DNA of 64,000 nt from Rikenella sp031551865 (GTDB taxonomy: Bacteria; Bacteroidota; Bacteroidia; Bacteroidales; Rikenellaceae): the NCBI GenBank assembly GCA_031551865.1, contig JAVBMY010000003.1, positions 1 to 64,000 on the forward strand, written 5' to 3'. Of the stretch, positions 57,649 to 64,000 are shown piece after piece. The first letter of the stretch is position 1; each line of letters opens with the position of its first letter. The translations under genes were made by a program, and so were the position numbers. Under the pieces are notes generated by a model. That model did not search any database. It worked only from the letters and a program-made list of their open reading frames with translations, and had not been told where the DNA came from.

Positions 57649-59748
57649 ATGATCGACCGGGAAACAGTAGACCGCATCTTCGCCGCCGCCGACATCGTCG
57701 ACATCGTGGGCGAGTTCGTCACCCTCAAGAAAAAAGGGGTGAACTACCAGGCCTGTTGCCCGTTCCACAACGAAAAAACCCCCTCGTTCGTCGTGTCGCC
57801 CTCGAAGGGACTCTACAAATGCTTCGGTTGCGGCAAAGGCGGCAACTCCGTGTCGTTCCTGATGGAGCACGAAAGCCTCACCTACCCCGAGGCCCTGAAG
57901 TGGATCGCCAAAAAATACGGCATCGAAGTCCGCGAAAAAGAGGAATCCCAGGAAGACAAACAGCGCAACAACGACCGCGAAAGCATGATGGTTGCCACCT
58001 CGTGGGCCTCGGAATATTTCCGCGAGCAGCTGACAGGCACCGCCAAAGGCAAGGACATCGGACTCGCCTATTTCCGCGAACGCGGGTTCAACGACGCCAC
58101 CATCGACAAATTCGGGCTCGGCTACTGCCCCGACGGCGGCGACGAGATGACCCAAGCCGCTCTCAAGGCCGGCTACAAAGAAGAGTTCCTGACCGCTACC
58201 GGCCTGACTATCAAACGCGAAACCGGCGGCTATTACGACCGTTTCTGCGGCCGCGTGATGTTCCCCATCCATTCGCTGGCCGGCCGCGTGATCGGCTTCG
58301 GCGGGCGCACGCTCCGCACCGGCGACAAGGCCAAATACCTCAACTCGCCCGAGAGCGAGATATACCACAAAAGCCATACCCTCTACGGCATCCACCTGGC
58401 CAAGCGCGCCATGACGCAGCTCAACAACTGCATCCTGGTCGAAGGCTACACCGACGTGATGCAGATGCACCAGTCGGGCGTCGAGAACGTGGTGGCTTCG
58501 AGCGGCACCTCGCTCACCGTCGAGCAGATCAAGCTCATCAAGCGTTTCACCCACAACATCACCGCCATCTTCGACGGCGACACCGCGGGCATCAAAGCCT
58601 CGTTGCGCGGCATAGACATGATCCTGCGCGAAGGGCTCAACGTGCGCGTGGTGCTACTGCCCGACGGCCAGGACCCCGACTCGTTCGCCCGCTCGCACAA
58701 CGCCACCGAATTGCGCGCCTTCATCGAGCAGCACGAGGAGGATTTCATATCGTTCAAGATCCGGTTGTTGTTCGAGGAGGAGAAAGAGAACGACCCCATC
58801 CGCCGCGCCGCACTGATCACCGACATCGTGCAGTCGATCGCCGTGATCCCCGACAACATCGCGCGGTCGGTCTTCACGCAGGAGTGCGCGCGCCGCTTGG
58901 GCATCGACGAAGACATGCTGATCCGCGAAGTGGCCCGCACCCGCGCCGGCCAGATCGACGGCCGCGCCGGGCGCGACGTGATCCAGAATACTATTCGCAA
59001 GGAACAGTTCCTGACCGGACAGGCGGGGGCCTCGGCTTCGCCGGCCTATTCAGGCGGCATTTCCGTTGCCGGCTCTGGCGAAGGCTCCGGTACCGACAGC
59101 GTTTCGGGCGTTCCCGGATTCTCCGGAAACGAAACCGCCGCGGGTATCTCGCCCGTCGACCTCGTGCGGCGCGGCAGCGAGGCCGACCGAGGCCTGGCCC
59201 GCGAGGTCGAAGTTTTGGAGCGCGAACTCGTGGGTTACCTGTTGAAATACGGTGACTCCGAATTCGACTTTTTCAGCTCGCCCACCGACCACGTGTCGCT
59301 CGGTGTGGCCGAAACCATCATCGGCGACCTCGACGGCGACAGCATCGAACTGGTGAACCCGCTCTACCGGCAAATCTACGCCGAATACGCCGCGCTCTAC
59401 AAAGAATCCGGCGCCCCGCAGGCCTCGCACTTCATCAACCACCCCTCGCCCGAGATGTGTTCGCTGGCGGTCGACCTGCTGACCGAATCCGACGTCCACC
59501 GCCCCAGCCAGATGTGGCAGCGCCACGGGGTGAGCGTGTCGACCGAGCGTGAACGCCTCTCCGACGCCATCCCCAAAGCGATCACCATCTACAAATCTAA
59601 AGTCGTCAGCACGATGATCGCCGAGTTGCAAAAAGAACTCGCCGGCTTCGAGGAGATAACCCCGCGCGCCGACGAGATACTGAAGCAACTCTCGGCCCTG
59701 AACGACCTGCGCCGCGAGGTGTACAACAAGTACCTGCGCACGATCTGA
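57649..59748 (+). CDS. dnaG: DNA primase DnaG
   Basis: About 699 residues from ATG 57649 (MIDRETVDRIF). The zinc-binding domain has CPFHNEKTPSF and YKCFGCGKGG (Cys-His-Cys-Cys). The catalytic core (about 125-420) has the DnaG signature RFCGRVMFPIHSL, a TOPRIM domain with LVEGYTDVMQMHQ, SSGTSLT and FDGDTAGIKA, where acidic residues bind metal. The C-terminal ~240 residues hold a helicase-binding region after a low-complexity G/S/A-rich linker (about 460-500). It makes RNA primers for replication. The open frame begins at 57412, but 79 extra N-terminal residues come from repeat DNA and precede the promoter. Not part of a sigma-factor operon here. Confidence 0.96.
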   Translation: MIDRETVDRIFAAADIVDIVGEFVTLKKKGVNYQACCPFHNEKTPSFVVSPSKGLYKCFGCGKGGNSVSFLMEHESLTYPEALKWIAKKYGIEVREKEESQEDKQRNNDRESMMVATSWASEYFREQLTGTAKGKDIGLAYFRERGFNDATIDKFGLGYCPDGGDEMTQAALKAGYKEEFLTATGLTIKRETGGYYDRFCGRVMFPIHSLAGRVIGFGGRTLRTGDKAKYLNSPESEIYHKSHTLYGIHLAKRAMTQLNNCILVEGYTDVMQMHQSGVENVVASSGTSLTVEQIKLIKRFTHNITAIFDGDTAGIKASLRGIDMILREGLNVRVVLLPDGQDPDSFARSHNATELRAFIEQHEEDFISFKIRLLFEEEKENDPIRRAALITDIVQSIAVIPDNIARSVFTQECARRLGIDEDMLIREVARTRAGQIDGRAGRDVIQNTIRKEQFLTGQAGASASPAYSGGISVAGSGEGSGTDSVSGVPGFSGNETAAGISPVDLVRRGSEADRGLAREVEVLERELVGYLLKYGDSEFDFFSSPTDHVSLGVAETIIGDLDGDSIELVNPLYRQIYAEYAALYKESGAPQASHFINHPSPEMCSLAVDLLTESDVHRPSQMWQRHGVSVSTERERLSDAIPKAITIYKSKVVSTMIAELQKELAGFEEITPRADEILKQLSALNDLRREVYNKYLRTI

Positions 59749-59821
59749 TTTCTCAGCCGATAAGGCACCGTACCAACTTTTTCAGTAATTTTTTCGAAAT
59801 GACGGCGCCCGGGACGAGAGG

Positions 59822-59925
59822 AAACGCCCACCCGCAGGTACCTTGCCGCCTGCGGGTGGGCGTTATGCTCGCGCAAACGCTGTGCCGATACGGAGAAAGG
59901 AGGCCTGCCAGAGTCCCCGAGCATA
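59822..59925. repeat. Hairpin plus conserved tail repeat, copy 3
   Basis: ACGCCCACCCGCAGG pairs with CCTGCGGGTGGGCGT, followed by TATGCTCGCGCAAACGCTG and GGAGAAAGGAGGCCTGCC. The tail parallels that at 7779 and 27018. Confidence 0.65.
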
Positions 59926-59969
59926 GCCGAGGCGTCAGAGACGCTTCTCTTTTGCATACTCCTCAAAAT

Positions 59970-60062
59970 ATCATCCCGGGCGCAGCCGAGGGAACTTTTC
60001 AATGCCGGCAGGTCGCTGTGCATTTTCTGAAAAAAGTTCCCTCGGCTGCGCCCGGGATGACA
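59970..60062. repeat. GTCATCCCGAGCG-family palindrome between dnaG and rdgB
   Basis: TCATCCCGGGCGCAGCCGAG and CTCGGCTGCGCCCGGGATGA, exact 20-base inverted arms, lie between convergent genes. Confidence 0.75.
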
Positions 60063-60110
60063 TGAAAAAGAATCGCGGTGCGCGGAGGCGCCGCTCAGGA
60101 CAACATCCGG

Positions 60111-60713
60111 TTAACTTCGTCCACGCAAAAATTCAGCTAAGGCCCCGGTGGCCCGCCCCCGGTGGCTCAATACATTCTTCTCGGCGGCCGTCATCTCGGC
60201 GAACGTCCGGTCGAAACCTTCCGGCACGAACACCGGGTCGTAGCCGAAGCCCCCGGTGCCGCGCGGCGTGTCGATAATAAAGCCCTCGACCGTGCCTTCG
60301 AACAGGAACTCCCGCCCCCCGAGGATCAGCGCGATCACCGTGCGAAACCGGGCGCGCCGATCCTCGACCCCTGAGAGGCGGCACAGCAGGCGTGCCACAT
60401 TGGCCGCCGAATCGTGCGGCGCACCTTCGCCCGCCAACGACGCGTAGCGCGCCGACCAGACCCCCGGTTCGCCGCCGAGCGCCCCGACTTCGAGCCCCGT
60501 ATCGTCGGCAAAACAGTCGGCCCCCGTGCGCTCGTAAATATAGCGGGCCTTTTGAAGCGCGTTGCCTTCGAGCGTCGGGGCCGTTTCAGGAATCTCTTCG
60601 GTGATCCCGGCCGAGGCCGGCGTGTCGAGTTCGAAGCCCGGGCCCAGCACCGCCGACACCTCGTCGATTTTATGGCGGTTGGCCGTGGCAAAAATCAGTT
60701 TCATTTTCTGCAT
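60111..60713 (-). CDS. rdgB: XTP/dITP diphosphatase (RdgB/HAM1)
   Basis: 200 residues, the family norm. It opens LIFATANRHKIDEVSAVL (the (S/T)xNxxK nucleotide motif) and contains PTLEGNALQKARY, CFADDTGLEVGALGG (metal and catalytic Asp) and GTGGFGYDPVFVPEG, ending KNVLSHRGRA. It hydrolyses ITP, dITP and XTP to monophosphates, keeping them out of DNA and RNA. Starts at 60713 and 60704 (MKLIF) are both possible. The latter fits family N-termini better. It converges with dnaG. Confidence 0.95.
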   Translation of the reverse strand: MQKMKLIFATANRHKIDEVSAVLGPGFELDTPASAGITEEIPETAPTLEGNALQKARYIYERTGADCFADDTGLEVGALGGEPGVWSARYASLAGEGAPHDSAANVARLLCRLSGVEDRRARFRTVIALILGGREFLFEGTVEGFIIDTPRGTGGFGYDPVFVPEGFDRTFAEMTAAEKNVLSHRGRATGALAEFLRGRS

Positions 60714-60832
60714 ATTCTAATTGTTTTTCGGACCGGCGCCCCCGAGACTGCAAAGCAGCCTGTGCGCACGGGCCATAGTCCCTCATCAAATATCTACGTG
60801 CTTACCCACTCCAAAAGTAACTGAAAAATCGT

Positions 60833-60840
60833 TACCTTTG
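60833..60840 (+). promoter_or_regulatory. Promoter -7 box of the MmcQ/YjbR gene
   Basis: TACCTTTG, an exact box, lies 33 bases before the GTG at 60874. It excludes the earlier in-frame ATG at 60721. Confidence 0.6.
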
Positions 60841-60873
60841 GGAACCTATTTTTTGGACACAACCGCCCCCCCC

Positions 60874-61260
60874 GTGAATATAGAGGAACTAAGGGAATAT
60901 TGCTTATCAAAACCCTACGTCGACGAGTACATGCCCTTCGGCGAAGATGTCCTTGTGTTCAAGATCGGCGGTGAGACCGGCGCCCGGATCCGGGAACAGG
61001 GCGGAAAAATGATGGCCGCACTGTCGATCTCGAACCCCGACCGTGTGTCGCTCAAATGCGACCCCGACCGGGCCGTGGAGTTGCGCGAACGCTGGCCGCA
61101 GGACATCGAACCGGCCTACCATTTCAACAAACGGCACTGGAACAGCGTGCGCCTCGAAGGGAGCCTGAGCGACGAACAGGTGCGCGGGCAGGTCGACGAA
61201 TCGTACCGCGCCGTCTACGCCTCATTCCCCAAAAAATGGCAGGCCGAGCACCCGCTATAG
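60874..61260 (+). CDS. MmcQ/YjbR family protein
   Basis: About 128 residues from GTG 60874 (VNIEELREYCLSK). It contains PFGEDVLVFKIGG, SLKCDPDRAVELRE and HFNKRHWNSVRLEGSL, diagnostic of the MmcQ/YjbR superfamily (CyaY-like fold). Members are cytoplasmic DNA-binding-like proteins of uncertain role. GTG is preferred because the promoter box at 60833 lies between it and the upstream ATG, and because family members begin with this short helix. It is divergent from rdgB and upstream of the flavin-like protein gene, with no overlap. Confidence 0.85.
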   Translation: MNIEELREYCLSKPYVDEYMPFGEDVLVFKIGGETGARIREQGGKMMAALSISNPDRVSLKCDPDRAVELRERWPQDIEPAYHFNKRHWNSVRLEGSLSDEQVRGQVDESYRAVYASFPKKWQAEHPL

Positions 61261-61471
61261 CCTTCGGCGATTTACGGCAAACACGAAAAGGCTGCGGAAT
61301 AGCCCGCGATCCGGCGCCCAGCGTCATAGACGCTTTGTCAACCATATTCCATAAAGGTTGGTTAATTTCCTAACGGGTAAATGATTGCCCGTGCGGCCTC
61401 ACACCTCGGGGGAGGCCGGGTCGAAAGAATAATGCATAAATCACATCCCCCCGATCAACGAGCCAATTGTA

Positions 61472-61915
61472 GTGAACCCCATTGACGACCGCATACTGAA
61501 ATTCATCAAACGCCACCACACCGCCACCCTCGCCACCACCGACGCGAGCGGCGAGGCGTGGTGCTGTAACCTGTTCTACGCCTGGCTGCCGGAAGAGGGG
61601 GCGCTGGTCTTCACCTCATCGTCCGAGACCCGCCACGGCCGCGACATGCTCGCCGGGCACCTGGCCGCCGCCAGCATTGTGCTCGAAACCCGTGTAGTAG
61701 CCAAAGTACAGGGCCTGCAGATACAGGGGTTCCCCTCGCGCGCCGAATCCGGCGACGCCTTATATAAAGCCGCCCACACGGCCTATCTCAAACGGTTTCC
61801 CTACGCCGTGTTCGCCAAAGGCGACCTCTGGATACTGAAACTCACGCGCCTGAAATACACCGACAACTCGCTCGGTTTCGGCACCAAGCTTGAGTGGGAG
61901 CGCGGGACAGAATAA
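61472..61915 (+). CDS. Pyridoxamine 5'-phosphate oxidase-like (YhbP-type) protein
   Basis: 147 residues from GTG 61472. It has the split-barrel flavin-binding pattern: ILKFIKRHHTATLATTDASG, then CNLFYAW, GALVFTSSSETRHGRDM, and a C-terminal LWILKLTRLKYTDNSLGFG. These match the YhbP-like branch of the PNPOx superfamily, which may bind FMN. A biochemical role is not known. The usual dimer-forming strand order is intact. It is preceded by 211 bp with no recognisable promoter box and followed by a palindromic repeat. Confidence 0.8.
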   Translation: MNPIDDRILKFIKRHHTATLATTDASGEAWCCNLFYAWLPEEGALVFTSSSETRHGRDMLAGHLAAASIVLETRVVAKVQGLQIQGFPSRAESGDALYKAAHTAYLKRFPYAVFAKGDLWILKLTRLKYTDNSLGFGTKLEWERGTE

Positions 61916-61925
61916 ATATTCAAAT

Positions 61926-62024
61926 GTCATACCGAGCGTAGCCGAGGGACCTGCTCAAAAATTGGCCGTCAATCGGTTTTTGCGTCAATCCTTGAGCAGG
62001 TCCCTCGGCTACGCTCGGTATGAC
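61926..62024. repeat. GTCATACCGAGCG palindromic repeat
   Basis: GTCATACCGAGCGTAGCCG and CGGCTACGCTCGGTATGAC are inverted arms that share the compensating change CAT-A/T-ATG (ATACC with GGTAT) relative to the other copies. It lies 11 bases after the PNPOx-like gene. Confidence 0.75.
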
Positions 62025-62143
62025 ATAGCAAGAGCAGTCCACTGTTCCGCAAGAATCGCCCGGCCTCCACCGGCCGAAGGCGATGAAAGCGCCTGGCGGC
62101 GGGCGATTGGCTGATGCGCGAGAAAGGCAGGCCTGCTGCGCTT

Positions 62144-62209
62144 GAGTCCACTGCGTGGCCTCCTGCTCCTACTTGCTCGGCAATCCGAACAAAGTTCGAT
62201 TGCCCTCGG
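62144..62209. repeat. GAGTCCACTGC...GATTGCCCTCG repeat, copy 2
   Basis: Closely matches 37657-37722. The rest of 62025-62320 holds hairpins and no gene. Confidence 0.6.
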
Positions 62210-62320
62210 TTCGGGCGTCGTTTCGCAGGCCGCAAAGCAGACGCCCGGGAAACCCGCTCCGCAGACCTCCGCCCCGAACACCGAAAACAATAATTAACCC
62301 AACATACCAACGAAAAAACG

Positions 62321-64000
62321 ATGAAACAACTACTGATGGCATCCTTTGCATTCCTCGCCACCGCCGCCCTGACGACCAGCTGCGGCGACAAAAAAACCAC
62401 CCAAGACGACTTTGTGTGGAAAATCGACCGCTTCGACGACATCAACGTCCTGCGCTATCAGGTCGAAGGCTTCGACAGCCTGAGCGCCCAACAACACGTC
62501 ATGCTCTACTACCTGAGCCAGGCCGCCATCTGCGGGCGCGACATCATGTTCGACCAGAACTGTAAATACAACCTGCCGATCCGCCGCACCCTCGAAGCCA
62601 TCTACACCACCTATAAAGGCGACCGCACCACCGAAGAGTTCCTCGCCCTTGAGAAATACCTCAAGAAAGTATGGTTCGCCAACGGCATCCACCACCACTA
62701 CTCAGGCGACAAATTCACCCCCGAATTCACGCAGGCCTACTTCGAAGGGTTGCTCAAAGAGACTCCCGCCGAGCTGCTGCCCGCCCCCGAACTGCTGGCC
62801 GAACTGACCGGCGTAATCTTCGACCCCACGCTCTACGCCAAGCACCTCGACCAACGCGACGGCATCGACATGCTCGCCGCCTCGGCCTCGAACTACTACA
62901 GCGGCGTGACCCAGCAAGAGGCCGAAGCCTTCTACGCCGCCATGATCAAAGCCGACGGCCACAACCCCGAGCCCGTCTCGTACGGCCTCAACAGCCAGCT
63001 TGTGAAAGAAGACGGTAAGATCTTCGAGAAAACCTGGAAAGTCGGCGGTATGTACGGCGCCGCCATCGAACAAATCTGCTACTGGCTCGAAAAAGCCGCC
63101 GGCGTGGCCGAAAACGACCACCAGCGCGAAAGCCTCGAACTGCTGATCAGCTACTACCGCACCGGCGACCTACGCACCTTCGACCTCTACAACATCCATT
63201 GGGTGAAAGACACCCTCTCGCAGATCGACCTGGTGAACGGTTTCACCGAAACCTACGGCGATCCGCTCGGTTACAAAGCCTCGTGGGAGTCGATGATCAA
63301 CTTCAAGGACATCGAAGCCACCAAACGCACCGAACTGATCAGCAAGAACGCCCAATGGTTCGAAGACAACGCCCCGATTGCCCCGCAGTACCGCAAACCT
63401 GTCGTCAAGGGTATCTCGGCCAAGACCATCACCGCCGCCATGCTCGGCGGCGACTGCTATCCCGCCACCCCGATCGGCATCAACCTGCCCAACGCCGACT
63501 GGATCCGCAAGGAACACGGCTCGAAATCGGTGACCGTGACCAACATCACCGCCGCCTATGACGCCGCCGCCAAAGGCAACGGGTTCACCGAAGAGTTCAT
63601 CCTCCGCCCCGAAGACCGAGAACTGAAAGAAAAATGGGGTTCCATCGCCAACAACCTGCACACCGACCTGCACGAATGCCTCGGCCACGCCAGCGGCCAG
63701 CTCGGCGCCGGAGTGAAAGGCGACGAACTCAAGAACTACGGTTCGACCCTCGAAGAGGCCCGCGCCGACCTGTTCGCCCTCTATTACATGGCCGACCCGA
63801 TGACTGTGCAACTCGGCATCAGCCCGTCGCTCGATGTGGCCAAGGCCGAATACAACAACTTCATGATGAACGGCCTGCAAACGCAGCTCACCCGAATCCA
63901 GCCGGGCAAGAACATCGAAGAGTCACACATGCGCGACCGCTCGCTGATCGCCCATTGGGTATACGAAAATGGTAAAGCCGACAACGTGGTTGAGCTCCGC
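62321..64000 (+). CDS. Dipeptidyl-peptidase III (M49), partial, runs off the window
   Basis: 560 codons are visible without a stop. The signal ends ALTTSC (lipobox at about residue 21), so it is a lipoprotein. The zinc motif HECLGH (in HTDLHECLGHASGQ, about residue 450) is the M49 HExxxH form with cysteine as seen in Bacteroides DPP III. It is followed by EEARAD, the second metal-ligand motif. It removes dipeptides from the N-terminus of short peptides. The last residues read VVELR. Any C-terminal Nudix domain, as in some relatives, would lie outside the window. It starts at ATG 62321. Confidence 0.93.
   Translation, partial: MKQLLMASFAFLATAALTTSCGDKKTTQDDFVWKIDRFDDINVLRYQVEGFDSLSAQQHVMLYYLSQAAICGRDIMFDQNCKYNLPIRRTLEAIYTTYKGDRTTEEFLALEKYLKKVWFANGIHHHYSGDKFTPEFTQAYFEGLLKETPAELLPAPELLAELTGVIFDPTLYAKHLDQRDGIDMLAASASNYYSGVTQQEAEAFYAAMIKADGHNPEPVSYGLNSQLVKEDGKIFEKTWKVGGMYGAAIEQICYWLEKAAGVAENDHQRESLELLISYYRTGDLRTFDLYNIHWVKDTLSQIDLVNGFTETYGDPLGYKASWESMINFKDIEATKRTELISKNAQWFEDNAPIAPQYRKPVVKGISAKTITAAMLGGDCYPATPIGINLPNADWIRKEHGSKSVTVTNITAAYDAAAKGNGFTEEFILRPEDRELKEKWGSIANNLHTDLHECLGHASGQLGAGVKGDELKNYGSTLEEARADLFALYYMADPMTVQLGISPSLDVAKAEYNNFMMNGLQTQLTRIQPGKNIEESHMRDRSLIAHWVYENGKADNVVELR

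Overview
The window looks like a chromosomal segment of a GC-rich Bacteroidales gut commensal, most likely Alistipes or another member of the Rikenellaceae. This is an inference. It rests on many TAnnTTTG (-7) promoter boxes, on lipoprotein signal peptides ending in S/T/A-C, and on gene families typical of Bacteroidota: type V (Mfa/FimA-like) fimbriae with DUF3868 and DUF3575 partners, a BspA-like LRR protein, NhaD, dipeptidyl-peptidase III with an HECLGH motif, and PEP-utilising pyruvate phosphate dikinase. Bases 1-2600 are clearly more AT-rich than the rest. They hold the 3' end of a TrkH gene, an IS1634-type insertion sequence that truncates a tail-fibre-like gene, and a tRNA-Arg that carries an unexpected insertion in its D loop.

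Layout. 2.7-8.4 kb: a PAP2 phosphatase, a GH20 beta-hexosaminidase and an acyltransferase-3 membrane protein. 8.4-20.5 kb: a type V fimbrial operon on the minus strand. From the promoter side it encodes a DUF3575 protein, a DUF3868/OmpA-like protein, an Mfa2/FimB-like anchor, a fimbrial subunit and two tandem giant tip-type lipoproteins. It is preceded by a ~1-kb segment bounded by 18-bp inverted repeats and then by a tyrosine recombinase gene. 21.0-30.8 kb: a complete phosphate module (PHO-box-driven porin, PstS, PstC, PstA, PstB, PhoU, PhoR-like kinase, PhoB-like regulator). 31-38.9 kb: a HAD phosphatase lipoprotein, an EEP-family phosphohydrolase preceded by three tandem RNA-like hairpins, a GH2 beta-mannosidase and MetX. 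39-49.6 kb: YchF, tRNA-Gly, an O-antigen-ligase-like protein, two lipoproteins of unknown role, NhaD and a phosphoesterase/beta-propeller fusion. 49.9-64 kb: PpdK, a BspA-like surface lipoprotein, a small membrane protein, an M16-like protein without its zinc motif, DnaG, RdgB, an MmcQ/YjbR protein, a flavin/PNPOx-like protein and the start of DPP III.

The most striking system is the fimbrial switch. The two 18-bp sites, CGTCACTTACAAAGTGAC at 18199-18216 and its reverse complement at 19197-19214, enclose an AraC-type regulator gene and an outward-pointing promoter box (TACTTTTG, 19147-19154). The recombinase gene ends 30 bp beyond the right site. As written, the promoter points away from the fimbrial operon, into a terminator hairpin. 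Flipping the segment would put it about 100 bp upstream of the first fimbrial gene, on the correct strand. The sequence therefore looks like a phase-variable fimbrial locus captured in the OFF state, with its own transcription factor carried on the invertible DNA.

Intergenic DNA is unusually rich in palindromic repeats. At least six families recur: CATTGCGAG...GCAATGACGG; GTCATCCCGAGCG...CGGGATGAC; a ~190-bp MITE-like element with 17-bp terminal repeats; a ~240-410-bp palindrome containing a TTGTTCGACAA-type hairpin; a hairpin plus conserved GCAGAGAAAGGCAGGCC tail; and a GAGTCCACTGC...GATTGCCCTCG block. Several sit at gene ends, and one lies directly against the dnaG promoter.
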